In this document: positions 50,613 through 59,446 of the stretch, piece after piece
Numbering within the stretch: the stretch's first letter is position 1
How the letters are laid out: each line of letters begins with the position of its first letter
From: Bacteroidia bacterium
GTDB lineage: Bacteria; Bacteroidota; Bacteroidia; SpSt-205
Length of the DNA stretch: 64,000 bases
Reading direction: 5' to 3'
Assembly (NCBI GenBank): GCA_026003215.1
Contig: BPGV01000001.1
Span: 1,043,001-1,107,000, forward strand
Position numbers and translations under genes: made by a program
The notes under the pieces: generated by a model
Databases searched by the model: none
What the model saw: only the letters and a program-made list of their open reading frames with translations
What the model was told of the DNA's origin: nothing

Positions 50613-52006
50613 AGGTGGATAGGCGCACCTTCGCTGGCGGCCAGGGCCGCTTCTTTTAGCGCTTCGCTAAAAGTGGGGTGCGCCAAAGGTAGGCGGAATA
50701 TATCTTCTGCGGAGGCGCCGTACGCTAATCCCGCTACTCCGACAGCGATAAGGTCAGCCGCCCGAGGCCCCACTACATGCATACCTAAGAGCATATCGGT
50801 CTTGGCATCAGCGATAATCTTGACAAAGCCGCGTGTCTCATGGGCAGCCCGCGCCCGTCCCGAAGCCCGATACGGAAACTTCCCCACCCGATAAGGACGC
50901 CCTTCCTGCTTAAGCTCCTCCTCTGTGTAGCCTACGCCCGCTACCTCAGGCCAGATATAGACTACGCCGGGAATTTGCCTGTAATCTAAGTGGGGCCTCC
51001 TACCGGCCAAGCGTTCCGCCACATATATCCCATCTTCTGAGGCTTTATGGGCCAGCATAGGGCCTCGTATCACATCCCCGATCGCATAGATATGCGGTAC
51101 GGCCGTCTGGAGATGTTCATTTACGGGGATGCGGCCACGCTCATCCACGCTAAGGCCCGCTTTTTCTAACTCTAACCCTTCTGTGTAAGGACGCCGTCCT
51201 ACTGCGACGAGGACATAGTCCGCTTCTATTTCCTGGACAGAGCCACCTTGACGGGGAGCTACTTGTACTTTTACGATCTCTCCGCGCATCTCCACGCCTT
51301 GCGCTGCATGGCCTAAGAGTATCTTCGCCCCGTAATCGGTGGTAAGCATGCGCCGCACCTCTTCGGCGGCTTCGGCGTCCATGCCAGGCAAGAGCCTATC
51401 CAAAAACTCCACAATCGTGACCGCACTTCCCAACCGCCCGAAGATAGACGCCATTTCTACCCCAATCACCCCGCCGCCAATAATCACCAGACGCCCGGGT
51501 ATCTCAGACAGGCTCAGCGCCTCCGTAGAAGTAATCACCCGTTTTTTATCAATCGGCACCCCCGGTAGCGGGCTGGGCTTGGAACCCGTAGCAATAATAA
51601 TATGCTCTCCATACAGCACAGGACCACCTTCTACAGCTATTTCATTAGCCGAACGCAAACGACCATGCCCATGATATACCGCAATCTTGTTTTTCTTCAT
51701 AAGAAACTCTATACCCCCTACGGTTTGTTTGACAACTTGAGCTTTGCGAGCCAGCATTTTAGACCAATCTACGGATACTGAGGGGATTTGTATGCCATGG
51801 TCTGCCAAATGTTTAGCCGCTTCGTAATACTTTTCAGAAGAGTCTAAGAGCGCTTTTGAGGGAATGCAGCCAACGTTGAGGCAGGTCCCCCCTAAGGAGG
51901 GATAGCGTTCTACGAGGGCCACGGAGAAACCCAGCTGGGCAGCTCGGATAGCGGCTACATAGCCGCCGGGCCCACTCCCGATTACGACGACTTGAAACCG
52001 TTCCAC
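50609..52006 (-). CDS. lpdA: Dihydrolipoyl dehydrogenase
   Basis: 465 residues. FAD-binding motif GSGPGGYVAAIRAAQLG, the redox-active pair in GGTCLNVGCIPSKALL, the NAD motif GGGVIGVEMASIFGRLG, and the C-terminal His/Glu in LAHPTFSEALKEA. It is the E3 component of 2-oxoacid dehydrogenase complexes and the glycine cleavage system, re-oxidising dihydrolipoamide. GTG start four bases from a -7 box. Transcribed as its own unit ahead of a convergent junction. Confidence 0.96.
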   Translation of the reverse strand: MERFQVVVIGSGPGGYVAAIRAAQLGFSVALVERYPSLGGTCLNVGCIPSKALLDSSEKYYEAAKHLADHGIQIPSVSVDWSKMLARKAQVVKQTVGGIEFLMKKNKIAVYHGHGRLRSANEIAVEGGPVLYGEHIIIATGSKPSPLPGVPIDKKRVITSTEALSLSEIPGRLVIIGGGVIGVEMASIFGRLGSAVTIVEFLDRLLPGMDAEAAEEVRRMLTTDYGAKILLGHAAQGVEMRGEIVKVQVAPRQGGSVQEIEADYVLVAVGRRPYTEGLELEKAGLSVDERGRIPVNEHLQTAVPHIYAIGDVIRGPMLAHKASEDGIYVAERLAGRRPHLDYRQIPGVVYIWPEVAGVGYTEEELKQEGRPYRVGKFPYRASGRARAAHETRGFVKIIADAKTDMLLGMHVVGPRAADLIAVGVAGLAYGASAEDIFRLPLAHPTFSEALKEAALAASEGAPIHL

Positions 52007-52010
52007 CCAG

Positions 52011-52018
52011 CGAAGGTA
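52011..52018 (-). promoter_or_regulatory. -7 box TACCTTCG for lpdA
   Basis: Box on the minus strand ending four bases before the GTG start at 52006. Same TACCTTCG form as at the double ligase and fumC. Confidence 0.55.
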
Positions 52019-52034
52019 CGCCGTAAAAGAAATA

Positions 52035-54152
52035 CTACGGCCGTTGCAGCGTCCGCACTAAGGGGTATTGTCGGTTATAGGCCGGGTCTAAGGACATGGG
52101 CTTACAGCGGCGCGTTCGGTATAAGGGTAGTTGGTCGTCGTAGTGCGGGCTGGTAGGGTCGCCCGACACCCCTAAGGGCAGCACGGATTCTATGTAGGGG
52201 TAGGGGGTCTCTCGGGAGAAACGCACAAACTGAATGTAAGTATCCCCAGCCAGCACGCGCAAAAAGCCTTTTTTCTCATCCCATTCGGCGTAGGTAGGGG
52301 CCAGCTGCTCCGGTAAGCCATCCAACGCATGCCGTTTACTTTTGACCTCTATCGCCTGTACGGCGGCAAGCGGGGGGTCTATCCTATCGTAAAAACGCTT
52401 AAGCTGACGGGCAGCGTAGGCCAGAGCCTCCCAACAGAGAGAAGGCGGCAAAGCGATTTGTCCTTCTTCCAGCCAGTTGTAAGCAGGAAGGTTAGCCTTT
52501 TTGAGGGCATACGACGCCGCTAAGGTAAGTAAGGCTGCTGCACGGCTATCGCTTAGGCCGGAAAAATCCCAGGAACGCACCAGGCGCAGCGCTTCTTCTA
52601 AAAGGGTATAGGAAGTATCGGGCAAGGAAGCAAAGGCCAGCCATAAAGAACGGATAGGCCCCTCCTTAGGATACTGTCGGTCGTACTTGATAGCCCGGAA
52701 AGCCTCCCACGAGACTCGCTCTTGGGCGCGAATAAGCTCATAGAAACGATGTTCTCGGTTATTGTGGCGGTTCCACTGCCAGCCGTGATAAGGCGGGAAA
52801 GCTTCGGGGTTTGGCGCCTCTTCGGGGCAGGTGGTCGCAAAAGGGCTATTATTGACACTAAACACATACCCGCAGCGAGGGGCAAGCACCTGCGGAAGTT
52901 CTGCTATGGAGAGGTAGCGTTTCCAAAGGAGGGCCGAGCTATCTCCGGGTAAAACCCTTTGCCAGTCATATCCCGGCCCCCGCTCCGGAAGGGCGGCGTT
53001 GAAAAGGTAGAAAATCGTGTCGCTACGGTCGGCATATACGATATTGAAGTGGGGTATGCCCTGAAGGCATAGGGCCGCGTAAAACTCCGAGAAGTTTCGG
53101 GCTTTACTCATGTGGTACCACTGCTGTGGGGCCCGGTAGAGCTTTTCTATGGGGAAGCGCAAGGCATAGACGCCGGTTTTGGTACGCACGACAGGGCCAA
53201 AAGCACTGGTCTCTATGGTTTTACGAATGCGAATGACAGGCCCCTTAGGGTGAGGCGGGCGTAGCACAGGCCACCCCTGCGCAAAAGCATGGGGATTGCG
53301 CATGAGCCGCACCTCTAAGCGCACCTTCCGCGCCCGCAGCGTGTCCCAGCGCCCATCTATGCGGTACAGACGGGGATTCTTGGGGTGTAGGGTGAGGCGA
53401 TAAATATCTACAAAATCCGGCCAGTTAAAGGTGACCCCCCAGCCTAAGTAGGGGGTTGTACCCAGACCGGGGGAGACCATGCCCGGAAAAAAGCCGCCTA
53501 AGACATGCCAGCCCTCTTCACTGTGGATAAAAGCCTCGTACCAGCGCATGACCCCTTCTATGGGCACGTGGGGATTGATAAGGAGGTAGGTATTTCCATC
53601 TGCAGTTTTGCGGGAGCTGAGTGCGATAGCGTTAGAACCCGCATTTACCCGAAACTCGTATCGCTCTGGATGCCCAGCCAGCGTATGCTGAAGCGCCTGC
53701 CCTGTGCCAATCATGCCCGCAAGTACTATCATATAACCCCGCATAAGGTCCTCGCCTCGAACTGGAAAGAGTTTTTTATCCAGCACAGCCTCAGGATAGG
53801 CCTGGGCAAAAGCATTTAGCCCTTCCGCATAAGCCTCTAAAATATTTCGGATCTGGGGAGAAAGGCTGTCATACTGCAGGGGGCTTAGCACAAAAGTACC
53901 TGTAAAATGAGCAAAGTAATCCATCGCGGCACCGGCTTTGCCTATCAGGCGACCCAACCGGCCCTTCCCTAACGCTACCATGTACTGCAAGCGGAGGAAG
54001 TCGTCCTCGGCATGCGCCCAGGCCAAACCGTATGCACAGTCCGCGTCAGTCTTTCCGAAGATATAAGGCGTACCAAAGCTATCCCGCCGTATTTCTACGG
54101 ACTGGGCCCAGAGGGAAGCGAGGCCGCAGAGTATGGCTGCAGCAGACTTCAT
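52035..54152 (-). CDS. Penicillin acylase family protein (Ntn hydrolase)
   Basis: 705 residues from ATG 54152 with a signal peptide ending LWAQ. The alpha-chain and beta-chain layout of penicillin/AHL acylases is present. The autocatalytic cleavage site and nucleophile are at Ser173 in NAGSNAIALSS, followed by LLINPHVP. The beta chain contains HNNREHRFYE. It acts in the periplasm on N-acyl amides; substrates could be acyl-homoserine lactones, antibiotics or peptides. The start is chosen from the signal peptide; the frame runs back to a TTG inside the -7 box, which is unlikely. Confidence 0.92.
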   Translation of the reverse strand: MKSAAAILCGLASLWAQSVEIRRDSFGTPYIFGKTDADCAYGLAWAHAEDDFLRLQYMVALGKGRLGRLIGKAGAAMDYFAHFTGTFVLSPLQYDSLSPQIRNILEAYAEGLNAFAQAYPEAVLDKKLFPVRGEDLMRGYMIVLAGMIGTGQALQHTLAGHPERYEFRVNAGSNAIALSSRKTADGNTYLLINPHVPIEGVMRWYEAFIHSEEGWHVLGGFFPGMVSPGLGTTPYLGWGVTFNWPDFVDIYRLTLHPKNPRLYRIDGRWDTLRARKVRLEVRLMRNPHAFAQGWPVLRPPHPKGPVIRIRKTIETSAFGPVVRTKTGVYALRFPIEKLYRAPQQWYHMSKARNFSEFYAALCLQGIPHFNIVYADRSDTIFYLFNAALPERGPGYDWQRVLPGDSSALLWKRYLSIAELPQVLAPRCGYVFSVNNSPFATTCPEEAPNPEAFPPYHGWQWNRHNNREHRFYELIRAQERVSWEAFRAIKYDRQYPKEGPIRSLWLAFASLPDTSYTLLEEALRLVRSWDFSGLSDSRAAALLTLAASYALKKANLPAYNWLEEGQIALPPSLCWEALAYAARQLKRFYDRIDPPLAAVQAIEVKSKRHALDGLPEQLAPTYAEWDEKKGFLRVLAGDTYIQFVRFSRETPYPYIESVLPLGVSGDPTSPHYDDQLPLYRTRRCKPMSLDPAYNRQYPLVRTLQRP

Positions 54153-54170
54153 CAGAGAAAAGCAGCATGC

Positions 54171-54178
54171 CAAAGGTA
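54171..54178 (-). promoter_or_regulatory. -7 box TACCTTTG for the penicillin acylase gene
   Basis: Consensus box 18 bases before the acylase ATG. An out-of-frame ATG only two bases from the box opens a 29-codon ORF, so the acylase may be translated from a short leader. Confidence 0.55.
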
Positions 54179-54274
54179 CAAAGTATCCGCTCTTTTTTCT
54201 TTCTCCTATCCGCAGAGCCCACTACATTTTGTCAGTCTGCGCATAGCCGCTATTCTATCTTCCTTCTTACTTTT

Positions 54275-55744
54275 ATGCGCAAAATGCCTCCCTCTATCCA
54301 AAGGCTTTCCCGCTTGGTAGTGGTTTTTCAGATAGCTATGGTGGCATGGGACTCCGTAGGTCTCATGGATAGATATGGGCTGCACCGTACCCAGCTGGAC
54401 GGCTTGGAATACCTCACCATGACGCATGGGCTGTTGCGGGGAGAAGCGCTGCGCACCCCTTCTACTACGGAACCGCAACCCTATCGCTGGATAGGCGAAT
54501 GGCCGCTGGGTTATCCCGCGCTAATAGCCCTGGCACACAAGCTTACCGGTATAGCCCCCTTCTATGTAAGTCGCTGGCTGAACCTCCTCTTGTATGTGGG
54601 TTCCTATCTCCTCCTTCGGCGCGCCTCGCCCACCCACGCAGAAGGATTATTCCTCACGCTATGGCCGCCTAACGCCACTTGGATGGTGAGCTTCATCTTA
54701 TCCGAAAATGCCTTCGGCTTCCTCCTATTTGCCTTTATCGGCTTATTTTCAAGCTACTTCCAATCGGACAAAAACAAACCTGTAAAAGCCCTCTTCGGTG
54801 CCCTTCTGCTTCTGAGTCTGTTTCTGATGCGGTATATCGGCATCGCCATAGGTATAGCCGTAGGCTTGATGAGCATAAAGTTTTTATACCAGCGCAGGTG
54901 GACTGACGGGATAGTATGGGGAACCGCGGCTTTTATTCAGGTAGGCTTTGCGGTAGGGTACTTTTGGTGGAATAGCCTAAACGATCCTACTGGAAAGGGC
55001 GGACTTGCCTTGCGTGAGATGCCTCCACCGGCCGATTTTTGGGCTTATCTGTTTAGAGATGCCCGTACCTTCCAATATTTCTTGGCAGTGCTTATGCTTT
55101 TTTTCATTATGAGGCGCTGGGGTAATCCCACGTCATCGGCTCAGGCTATCTTCCCCCCGGAAGTGCAGCTCTTTATGGTACTTTCAACCCTTACGCAAGC
55201 GGGTGTTTATGCGGTCAGTCTGCTGGCAGGCCGCATAGGCACGCCAGATATACGGCACTTCTGGCCTATCCTACTGCCCGTAGAATGGCTCCTCTGGGAA
55301 TATCTCTTGCGTAGGATTCCCTCCTCGGCTTACTTCGGTCTATGCATAGGCATAGTCCTCTGGCAGGCCCGGAATACCTACCAGGCGACCCAGGCCACCA
55401 CTACCCATAAGTTCCTCCCCTATGCTTACCTAAAAGCCTTGCCCGCAGCTTACGATACCCTGCCCCCGCACGCATGCGTGGTGGGCGGCAGTACCGCCTA
55501 CGCAATCTTTGGCCAGCGCAAAGACCTTACGCTGGCCGGAGAAGCCTCCTACTGGCCTGTCCTCCTACGGCAATGTACCTGCCTATATATAGACTGCGGA
55601 CTGGACTTAGAGAGATTTCGTGTAGAAGGCTCAGGTGGAACGCCTTGGGTGTTTATATTCTATTGCAACGAGAAGTGCCGGCAAGATACAGTATGCTTAG
55701 GGAAAATATTTTGCTCTCGCCCCAAAGCACTGCCTCCTAAGTAA
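54275..55744 (+). CDS. GT39-like membrane protein with Cys-rich tail (paralogue A)
   Basis: 489 residues from ATG 54275, directly preceded by TACTTTT; the frame runs back another 81 codons, but antisense to the acylase gene. About nine membrane segments. The first loop has the pattern DGLEYLTMTHGLLRGEAL and PQPYRWIGEWPLGYPAL, as in dolichyl-phosphate mannosyltransferase-like proteins (GT39/ArnT class), whose catalytic acid lies in this loop. The periplasmic C-terminus has eight Cys: HxC, CxCx4C (CTCLYIDC) and Cx3Cx5Cx5C (CNEKCRQDTVCLGKIFC). All are shared with paralogue B downstream, so they likely form disulfides or bind metal. Substrate unknown. Confidence 0.78.
   Translation: MRKMPPSIQRLSRLVVVFQIAMVAWDSVGLMDRYGLHRTQLDGLEYLTMTHGLLRGEALRTPSTTEPQPYRWIGEWPLGYPALIALAHKLTGIAPFYVSRWLNLLLYVGSYLLLRRASPTHAEGLFLTLWPPNATWMVSFILSENAFGFLLFAFIGLFSSYFQSDKNKPVKALFGALLLLSLFLMRYIGIAIGIAVGLMSIKFLYQRRWTDGIVWGTAAFIQVGFAVGYFWWNSLNDPTGKGGLALREMPPPADFWAYLFRDARTFQYFLAVLMLFFIMRRWGNPTSSAQAIFPPEVQLFMVLSTLTQAGVYAVSLLAGRIGTPDIRHFWPILLPVEWLLWEYLLRRIPSSAYFGLCIGIVLWQARNTYQATQATTTHKFLPYAYLKALPAAYDTLPPHACVVGGSTAYAIFGQRKDLTLAGEASYWPVLLRQCTCLYIDCGLDLERFRVEGSGGTPWVFIFYCNEKCRQDTVCLGKIFCSRPKALPPK
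54469..54504 (+). repeat. 36-bp direct repeat, copy 1
   Basis: Encodes the PQPYRWIGEW loop of paralogue A. Identical to 57590-57625 including synonymous positions. Confidence 0.85.
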
Positions 55745-55771
55745 AATCAAAGCCGAAGGGCTTCTCTCTTT

Positions 55772-55779
55772 TACCTTTG
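55772..55779 (+). promoter_or_regulatory. -7 box TACCTTTG for the TPP enzyme gene
   Basis: Exact consensus box in the 40-base gap after paralogue A, ending five bases before the ATG at 55785. Confidence 0.6.
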
Positions 55780-55784
55780 TCCCG

Positions 55785-57401
55785 ATGAGTACGACAGGGG
55801 GCCGGCTTTTGGCTCGGCTTTTACGCGATGCGGGCATGACCCACCTTTTTACCCTCTCAGGCGGCCATATCATGGAGATTTACGAAGGGTGTGCCGATAT
55901 CGGCGTGCCGGTAATAGACTTTCGGCATGAGCAAGCCGCGGGGTTTGCCGCCGAAGCCGCAGCCCGTCTCACCCGCAAAATAGGGGTATGTGCTGTCACC
56001 GCCGGCCCCGGCGTGATGAATGTCGTCACCGCTGTAGCCAATGCCTGGCGTTCGCAGACGCCTATGATTGTGATTGGCGGCCAAGCCGCTCAACCTACCC
56101 TCGGCATGGGGGCTCTCCAAGAAATGGACCACGTAGCCGTACTGGCCCCAATAACCAAATGGGCTGTACGCGTGCCCTCCCCTAAAGACATTCCTGACTA
56201 TGTGCAGCGCGCCTTCAACGCCGCCACTTCGGGCGTAATGGGGCCGGTTTTCTTAGAGTGCCCGATGGATATCCTCTTTGACCGAGCCGAAGAACCCTCG
56301 TTTGACATAGAGGCGAATATATCCCCCCTCACCGTGTCAGAAGAGCACATTCAGGCGGCTGTAGCGTTTCTTTCCCAGGCAGAACGGCCCGTGCTTCTGC
56401 TGGGCAGTCAAATCCTTTTCTCACCCCACGCTACGCGGATTCGGGAAATAATAGAGGCGCTCTCTATCCCCGTATATACCAACGGCATGGCCCGCGGCAC
56501 CTTGGGCGCAGACCATCCCCTTCTTTTCTTGCACTCGCGGAAACTCGCTCTGGCACAGGCCGATGTGGTCATCCTGGCAGGAGTACCGCTGGACTTCCGG
56601 CTGAACTACGGTACCAGTATCGCCGAAAATGCCGCTCTCATCCGCATAGATCGGGACCTCAAAGAACTCCAGCGCAATCGCATAGGTCAAGTCAGTGCGT
56701 ACGGTGACCCCGGTGACCTTTTGTACAAGGTCAGTCAGCGCTTCTCGCCCCCATCCCACGCATGGGCTACCTGGAAGGAAACGCTTCTCGCGGAGGAGCA
56801 GCGCCGAGAAGCCCAAATCGCCGCAGAAGCTGCACATTCCACCCGCCCGGTCAATCCCCTCCGCTTGTGCATAGAAGTGAATAAGCAGCTCAGCCCCGAA
56901 AGCATCGTCATCGGCGATGGGGGGGATATTGTGGGCAGTGCCGCTTATACGGTGCGTCCGAGAGGGCTGGGTCGGTGGTTAGATGCGGGACCGTTAGGCA
57001 CCTTAGGCGCTGGTGCGCCTTATGCCATAGCGGCTAAGCTCCTCTATCCCGAAAGTGATGTATGGGTCATCTTCGGGGATGGGGCCTTCGGCCTGAATGG
57101 CATGGAATACGATACAGCCGTGCGCTTCAACCTGCCTTTTGTGGGGGTTATCGGGAATGATGCCGCCTGGACCCAAATTAAGCGCGCCCAAATCCCCTTC
57201 TATGGGCGGGCTATCGCTACGGAGCTTCTCCCCACCCGTTACGATAAAATGGTAGAAGCCTTAGGCGGCTGGGGGGCTTATGTAGAAGATACTGCCGACC
57301 TACCCGCCGCCTTAGCAGCGGCTCGCGCCTCCGGCAAGCCCGCCGTAGTAAACGTCCGCATAGGCGAAACCGAATTTAGAAAAGGCTCTATCTCCATGTA
57401 G
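55785..57401 (+). CDS. Thiamine-pyrophosphate enzyme, acetolactate synthase/2-hydroxyacyl-CoA lyase-like
   Basis: 538 residues in three-domain POX/AHAS order. The catalytic Glu is in IDFRHEQAAGFAAEAA, the FAD-like middle domain spans about 190-340, and the TPP/Mg motif is GDGAFGLNGMEYDTA with Asn-Asp at IGNDAAW. Sequence style is closer to ILVBL/2-hydroxyacyl-CoA lyase relatives than to true IlvB: there is no small subunit gene nearby. It could decarboxylate or ligate 2-oxo or 2-hydroxy acids; substrate undetermined. It sits between two paralogous GT39-like genes, and paralogue B starts three bases after its stop. Confidence 0.85.
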   Translation: MSTTGGRLLARLLRDAGMTHLFTLSGGHIMEIYEGCADIGVPVIDFRHEQAAGFAAEAAARLTRKIGVCAVTAGPGVMNVVTAVANAWRSQTPMIVIGGQAAQPTLGMGALQEMDHVAVLAPITKWAVRVPSPKDIPDYVQRAFNAATSGVMGPVFLECPMDILFDRAEEPSFDIEANISPLTVSEEHIQAAVAFLSQAERPVLLLGSQILFSPHATRIREIIEALSIPVYTNGMARGTLGADHPLLFLHSRKLALAQADVVILAGVPLDFRLNYGTSIAENAALIRIDRDLKELQRNRIGQVSAYGDPGDLLYKVSQRFSPPSHAWATWKETLLAEEQRREAQIAAEAAHSTRPVNPLRLCIEVNKQLSPESIVIGDGGDIVGSAAYTVRPRGLGRWLDAGPLGTLGAGAPYAIAAKLLYPESDVWVIFGDGAFGLNGMEYDTAVRFNLPFVGVIGNDAAWTQIKRAQIPFYGRAIATELLPTRYDKMVEALGGWGAYVEDTADLPAALAAARASGKPAVVNVRIGETEFRKGSISM

Positions 57402-57404
57402 GCT

Positions 57405-58862
57405 ATGCCTAAAGGCCTTCACTGGGCCTTGCGGGCCATAGTCCTCGCGCAAATAGGCATAGTTACATGGGATACCTTGGCCCTAAGAGACGCCTACGGG
57501 TTGAGGCGAGTACGATTTGATGGACTGGAGTACCTCGCCATGGCTCATAGCCTCCGCCAAGGAGAAGCCTTGCGCTCTACCCCTCTCCTGGAACCGCAAC
57601 CCTATCGCTGGATAGGCGAATGGCCCTTAGGCTACCCAGCCCTCATAGCTGTCACCAGCACAATAACCGGCACAGAGCCTTTTCATAATAGTCGCTGGCT
57701 TAACCTCTTCTGCTACATCGGAACCTACCTCCTGCTGCTTTGGATAGCCAAACCCATAGCTGAAATCCTTTTTCTTATCGTTTGGCCGCCTAATATGACT
57801 TGGACTGTCGGCTTTGTCCTGTCTGAAAATCCTTTCATGTTCTTTTTCACACTGCTTATAGGTATCGCTAAGATTTTTTTCACCACGCCCAAGGCTCTAT
57901 CCCGACATCGCTATGGTGCTATTGTAGGGATAGCCCTCCTTCTCTGGGTCCTTTTTTTGGTTCGCTATGCGGGGATAGCTGTGGGGGCAGCTGCGGGCCT
58001 TACCGGGCTATGGTTACTCCTCCGGCAACGCTACACGGACGGGATACTCTGGATAGGAACGGCTGTGGGGCAAGGGCTTTTTGCGGTGGCCTATTTCACA
58101 TGGAATAGCTACCACGACCCTACTGGCGAGGGGGGACTTACGATGCGGGAGATGCCGGTCCCCCCAGATCTTTTTGTCCAGCTACTCCCCCAAATGGGTA
58201 TCGTCTATTACGCCGGGGCAGGAGCTGCATTAGCCCTACTCCTGAGGGCGCTATCTGCTAACTCCCCTCGTCCCCCTTCTACCCTCCCCTATGAAGTGAA
58301 ACTCTTCCTGGGGATTTCCGGTTTCGCTCAGCTGGTGTTATACGCAGTTAGCATGCTTGCCGGCAGAGTAGGGATTGTAGATATGCGTCATTTCTGGCCC
58401 ATGCTCTTGCCTATATGCTGGCTAAGCTGGGAATACCTTTTGCGGGTGCTCCCGGGGTATCTACACTTGGGGTTGGGTATAGCTTTGCTGGTATGGCAAG
58501 GATGTAACACATATAGGCATGCCCGCCAGCGTACCGCCGCGGAGCATCTGCCTTATAGCTATATTCAGGCCGTGGTGAATGCCTATGATACGTTGCCACC
58601 CCATACTTGTATAGCAGGGGGGAGCAGGGTGTACGCGCTATCTGGGAAACGAGTAGATTTAGCTTTTGTGGGAAGGGATAGCTATTGGCCGGTACTCCTG
58701 CGGCGCTGCGCCTGCCTCTATGTAGATTGTGCGCTCTTAGCGGAGAAGGTTCGTATAGGGGCAAGTACGGGGATGCCTTGGCCCTTCGTGCGGTACTGTC
58801 CCAGTCCTTGTGCGAGAGACACCGTTTGCTTACGTAAGGTAGGATGCGCAAACTCCAGGTAG
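57405..58862 (+). CDS. GT39-like membrane protein with Cys-rich tail (paralogue B)
   Basis: 485 residues with the same layout as paralogue A: about nine membrane segments, first loop DGLEYLAMAHSLRQGEAL and PQPYRWIGEWPLGYPAL, central LREMP/MREMP stretch, and a tail with eight Cys in the same spacing (CACLYVDC; CPSPCARDTVCLRKVGC). Starts three bases after the TPP enzyme stop, so co-transcribed with it. Overlaps the SpoU methyltransferase start by 19 bases. Function unknown; sugar or lipid-linked group transfer in the envelope is the best guess. Confidence 0.78.
   Translation: MPKGLHWALRAIVLAQIGIVTWDTLALRDAYGLRRVRFDGLEYLAMAHSLRQGEALRSTPLLEPQPYRWIGEWPLGYPALIAVTSTITGTEPFHNSRWLNLFCYIGTYLLLLWIAKPIAEILFLIVWPPNMTWTVGFVLSENPFMFFFTLLIGIAKIFFTTPKALSRHRYGAIVGIALLLWVLFLVRYAGIAVGAAAGLTGLWLLLRQRYTDGILWIGTAVGQGLFAVAYFTWNSYHDPTGEGGLTMREMPVPPDLFVQLLPQMGIVYYAGAGAALALLLRALSANSPRPPSTLPYEVKLFLGISGFAQLVLYAVSMLAGRVGIVDMRHFWPMLLPICWLSWEYLLRVLPGYLHLGLGIALLVWQGCNTYRHARQRTAAEHLPYSYIQAVVNAYDTLPPHTCIAGGSRVYALSGKRVDLAFVGRDSYWPVLLRRCACLYVDCALLAEKVRIGASTGMPWPFVRYCPSPCARDTVCLRKVGCANSR
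57590..57625 (+). repeat. 36-bp direct repeat, copy 2
   Basis: Identical to 54469-54504; encodes the same loop in paralogue B. Confidence 0.85.
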
Positions 58863-59446
58863 AAGAGCTGGGCCGCTTATCCGTAGAAGCCTACCGGACC
58901 GCGCCTAAGCTTCCGCTGCGGCTGGCCTTAGACGAGGTACGCAGCCGGTATAATGTGGGGAGTCTGCTACGCAGTGCCGACGCTTTCCGGGTAGAAAAGG
59001 TCTATTTGGGGGGCTTTACCCCGGCTCCGCCGCATCCCGAAATACACCGCAGTGCCTTAGGGGCCGAAGACAGCGTAGCTTGGGAAAAAGTACCTGTCCT
59101 ACCGCCCCTCTTGCTCCAGCTCAAAAAAGAAGGGTGGTATCTCTTGGCTGTGGAACATACGGACCAAAGCCATTCCCTCTGGCAGTACCGCTGGCCCCAA
59201 AAACCCCTTGTCCTCATTTTAGGCAACGAACTCTCTGGCATAAGCGAAGCAGTACTCGCCGTATGCCACGAAGCCATAGAAATCCCGCAGTTTGGCACAA
59301 AGCACAGCTTGAATGTAGCTGTAGCAGGCGGGATCGTTTTATATGAAGCGGCGCGTATCCTTACGGGCGAAGGACCTTTTCATACCGCATCGGGTCTAAA
59401 AGCACCTGACGTGCCTCCTGCACCAGAGGGTCCCTCGCCGCAATAA
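58844..59446 (+). CDS. SpoU/TrmH-family RNA methyltransferase
   Basis: 200 residues. The SPOUT knot motifs are present: motif 1 DEVRSRYNVGSLLRSADAF, motif 2 LVLILGNELSGIS, and motif 3 IPQFGTKHSLNVAVAGGIVLYE. It methylates a ribose 2'-OH in tRNA or rRNA using SAM. It starts 19 bases inside paralogue B and ends 86 bases inside the convergent ctp gene, a long antisense overlap of the two tails. Confidence 0.92.
   Translation: MRKLQVEELGRLSVEAYRTAPKLPLRLALDEVRSRYNVGSLLRSADAFRVEKVYLGGFTPAPPHPEIHRSALGAEDSVAWEKVPVLPPLLLQLKKEGWYLLAVEHTDQSHSLWQYRWPQKPLVLILGNELSGISEAVLAVCHEAIEIPQFGTKHSLNVAVAGGIVLYEAARILTGEGPFHTASGLKAPDVPPAPEGPSPQ

Noticed and set aside
54032-54274. 81-codon N-terminal extension of GT39-like paralogue A
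   Set aside because: Runs antisense to the penicillin acylase 5' end, is basic and non-hydrophobic, and is absent from paralogue B.
55785-57401. Catalytic subunit of acetolactate synthase (ilvB)
   Set aside because: No ilvN/ilvH or other branched-chain amino acid genes nearby, and the motifs fit the ILVBL/hydroxyacyl-CoA lyase side better.
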